Assembly (NCBI GenBank): GCA_002385665.1
Contig: DGDX01000048.1
Coordinates: forward strand, 1-7,095
DNA from: Firmicutes bacterium UBA3941
Lineage (GTDB): Bacteria; Bacillota; Clostridia; Caldicoprobacterales; UBA3941
Direction of reading: 5' to 3'
DNA: 7,095 bases
The position numbers were made by a program, and so were the translations under genes. Positions 6,951 to 7,095 of this stretch are shown here, in pieces. The notes below the pieces were generated by a model. That model saw nothing but the letters and a program-made list of their open reading frames with translations. It searched no databases and was not told the DNA's origin. Every line of letters begins with the position of its first letter. Within the stretch, counting starts at the first letter, position 1.

Positions 6951-7095
6951 CTTCTTCTTCTGCAAAAATGTATCCAGATAGGCAACCGATATTGTCATTC
7001 TATATAGGTGCGTCAAGTTAACGCGTTGCTTTATTCATATACCGTTAATGGCTAAGGTAATGGCTATTGACAAGCGGATGACTTCATTGATTTGG

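Noticed and set aside
7011..7025. GCGT/ACGC inverted repeat near the right edge as a terminator
   Set aside because: The four-pair stem has no T tract on either strand.
7048..7095. Possible + strand gene start (MAKVMAIDK...) running off the window
   Set aside because: Only 16 codons are visible, no proper ribosome binding site precedes it, and no family can be recognised.
7035..7095. Possible - strand C-terminal fragment ending at 7035
   Set aside because: About 19 codons are open before the stop, too few to separate a real convergent gene end from chance.

Overview
The window reads as bacterial chromosome, most likely from a Clostridia-type Firmicute. The support is purine-rich Shine-Dalgarno sites before every gene, a sigma-A-like TATAAT promoter, an intrinsic terminator with a T tract, frequent AGG (Arg) and ATA (Ile) codons in all genes, and moderate base composition. 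The species cannot be named from the sequence. All six supported genes are on the + strand, and nothing in them looks broken.

Region 1 (1-2111) is a leader followed by two genes of a BtuCD/FecCD-type importer. The 210-base leader holds no convincing gene. Most of it folds on paper into one long branched hairpin (about 55-184). Its helices use G·U pairs that only work in RNA made from the + strand, which suggests a structured 5' leader. The permease (211-1257) and ATPase (1278-2111) follow, 20 bases apart. The substrate-binding protein is not in the window, so the substrate (iron-siderophore, heme or cobalamin) is open.

Region 2 (2112-5453) starts with a 126-base gap carrying a good promoter. 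Then come a small YfcE/MJ0936-type metallophosphoesterase, a cysteine-type sulfatase-superfamily hydrolase without a signal peptide, and a GarK/GlxK-family glycerate kinase. Spacings of 45 and 69 bases make one transcript plausible. A shared pathway, in which the hydrolase frees glycerate from an ester and the kinase passes it to glycolysis as 2-phosphoglycerate, is possible but is only inference.

Region 3 (5454-7095) is a 181-base gap with at most a weak promoter, then an EndoQ-family PHP endonuclease (5635-6816) that would act on deaminated DNA bases. Downstream, an extended -10 promoter sits about 30 bases before a clear intrinsic terminator (6925-6950), an arrangement that could make a very short RNA. 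The last 145 bases hold no gene I can support.
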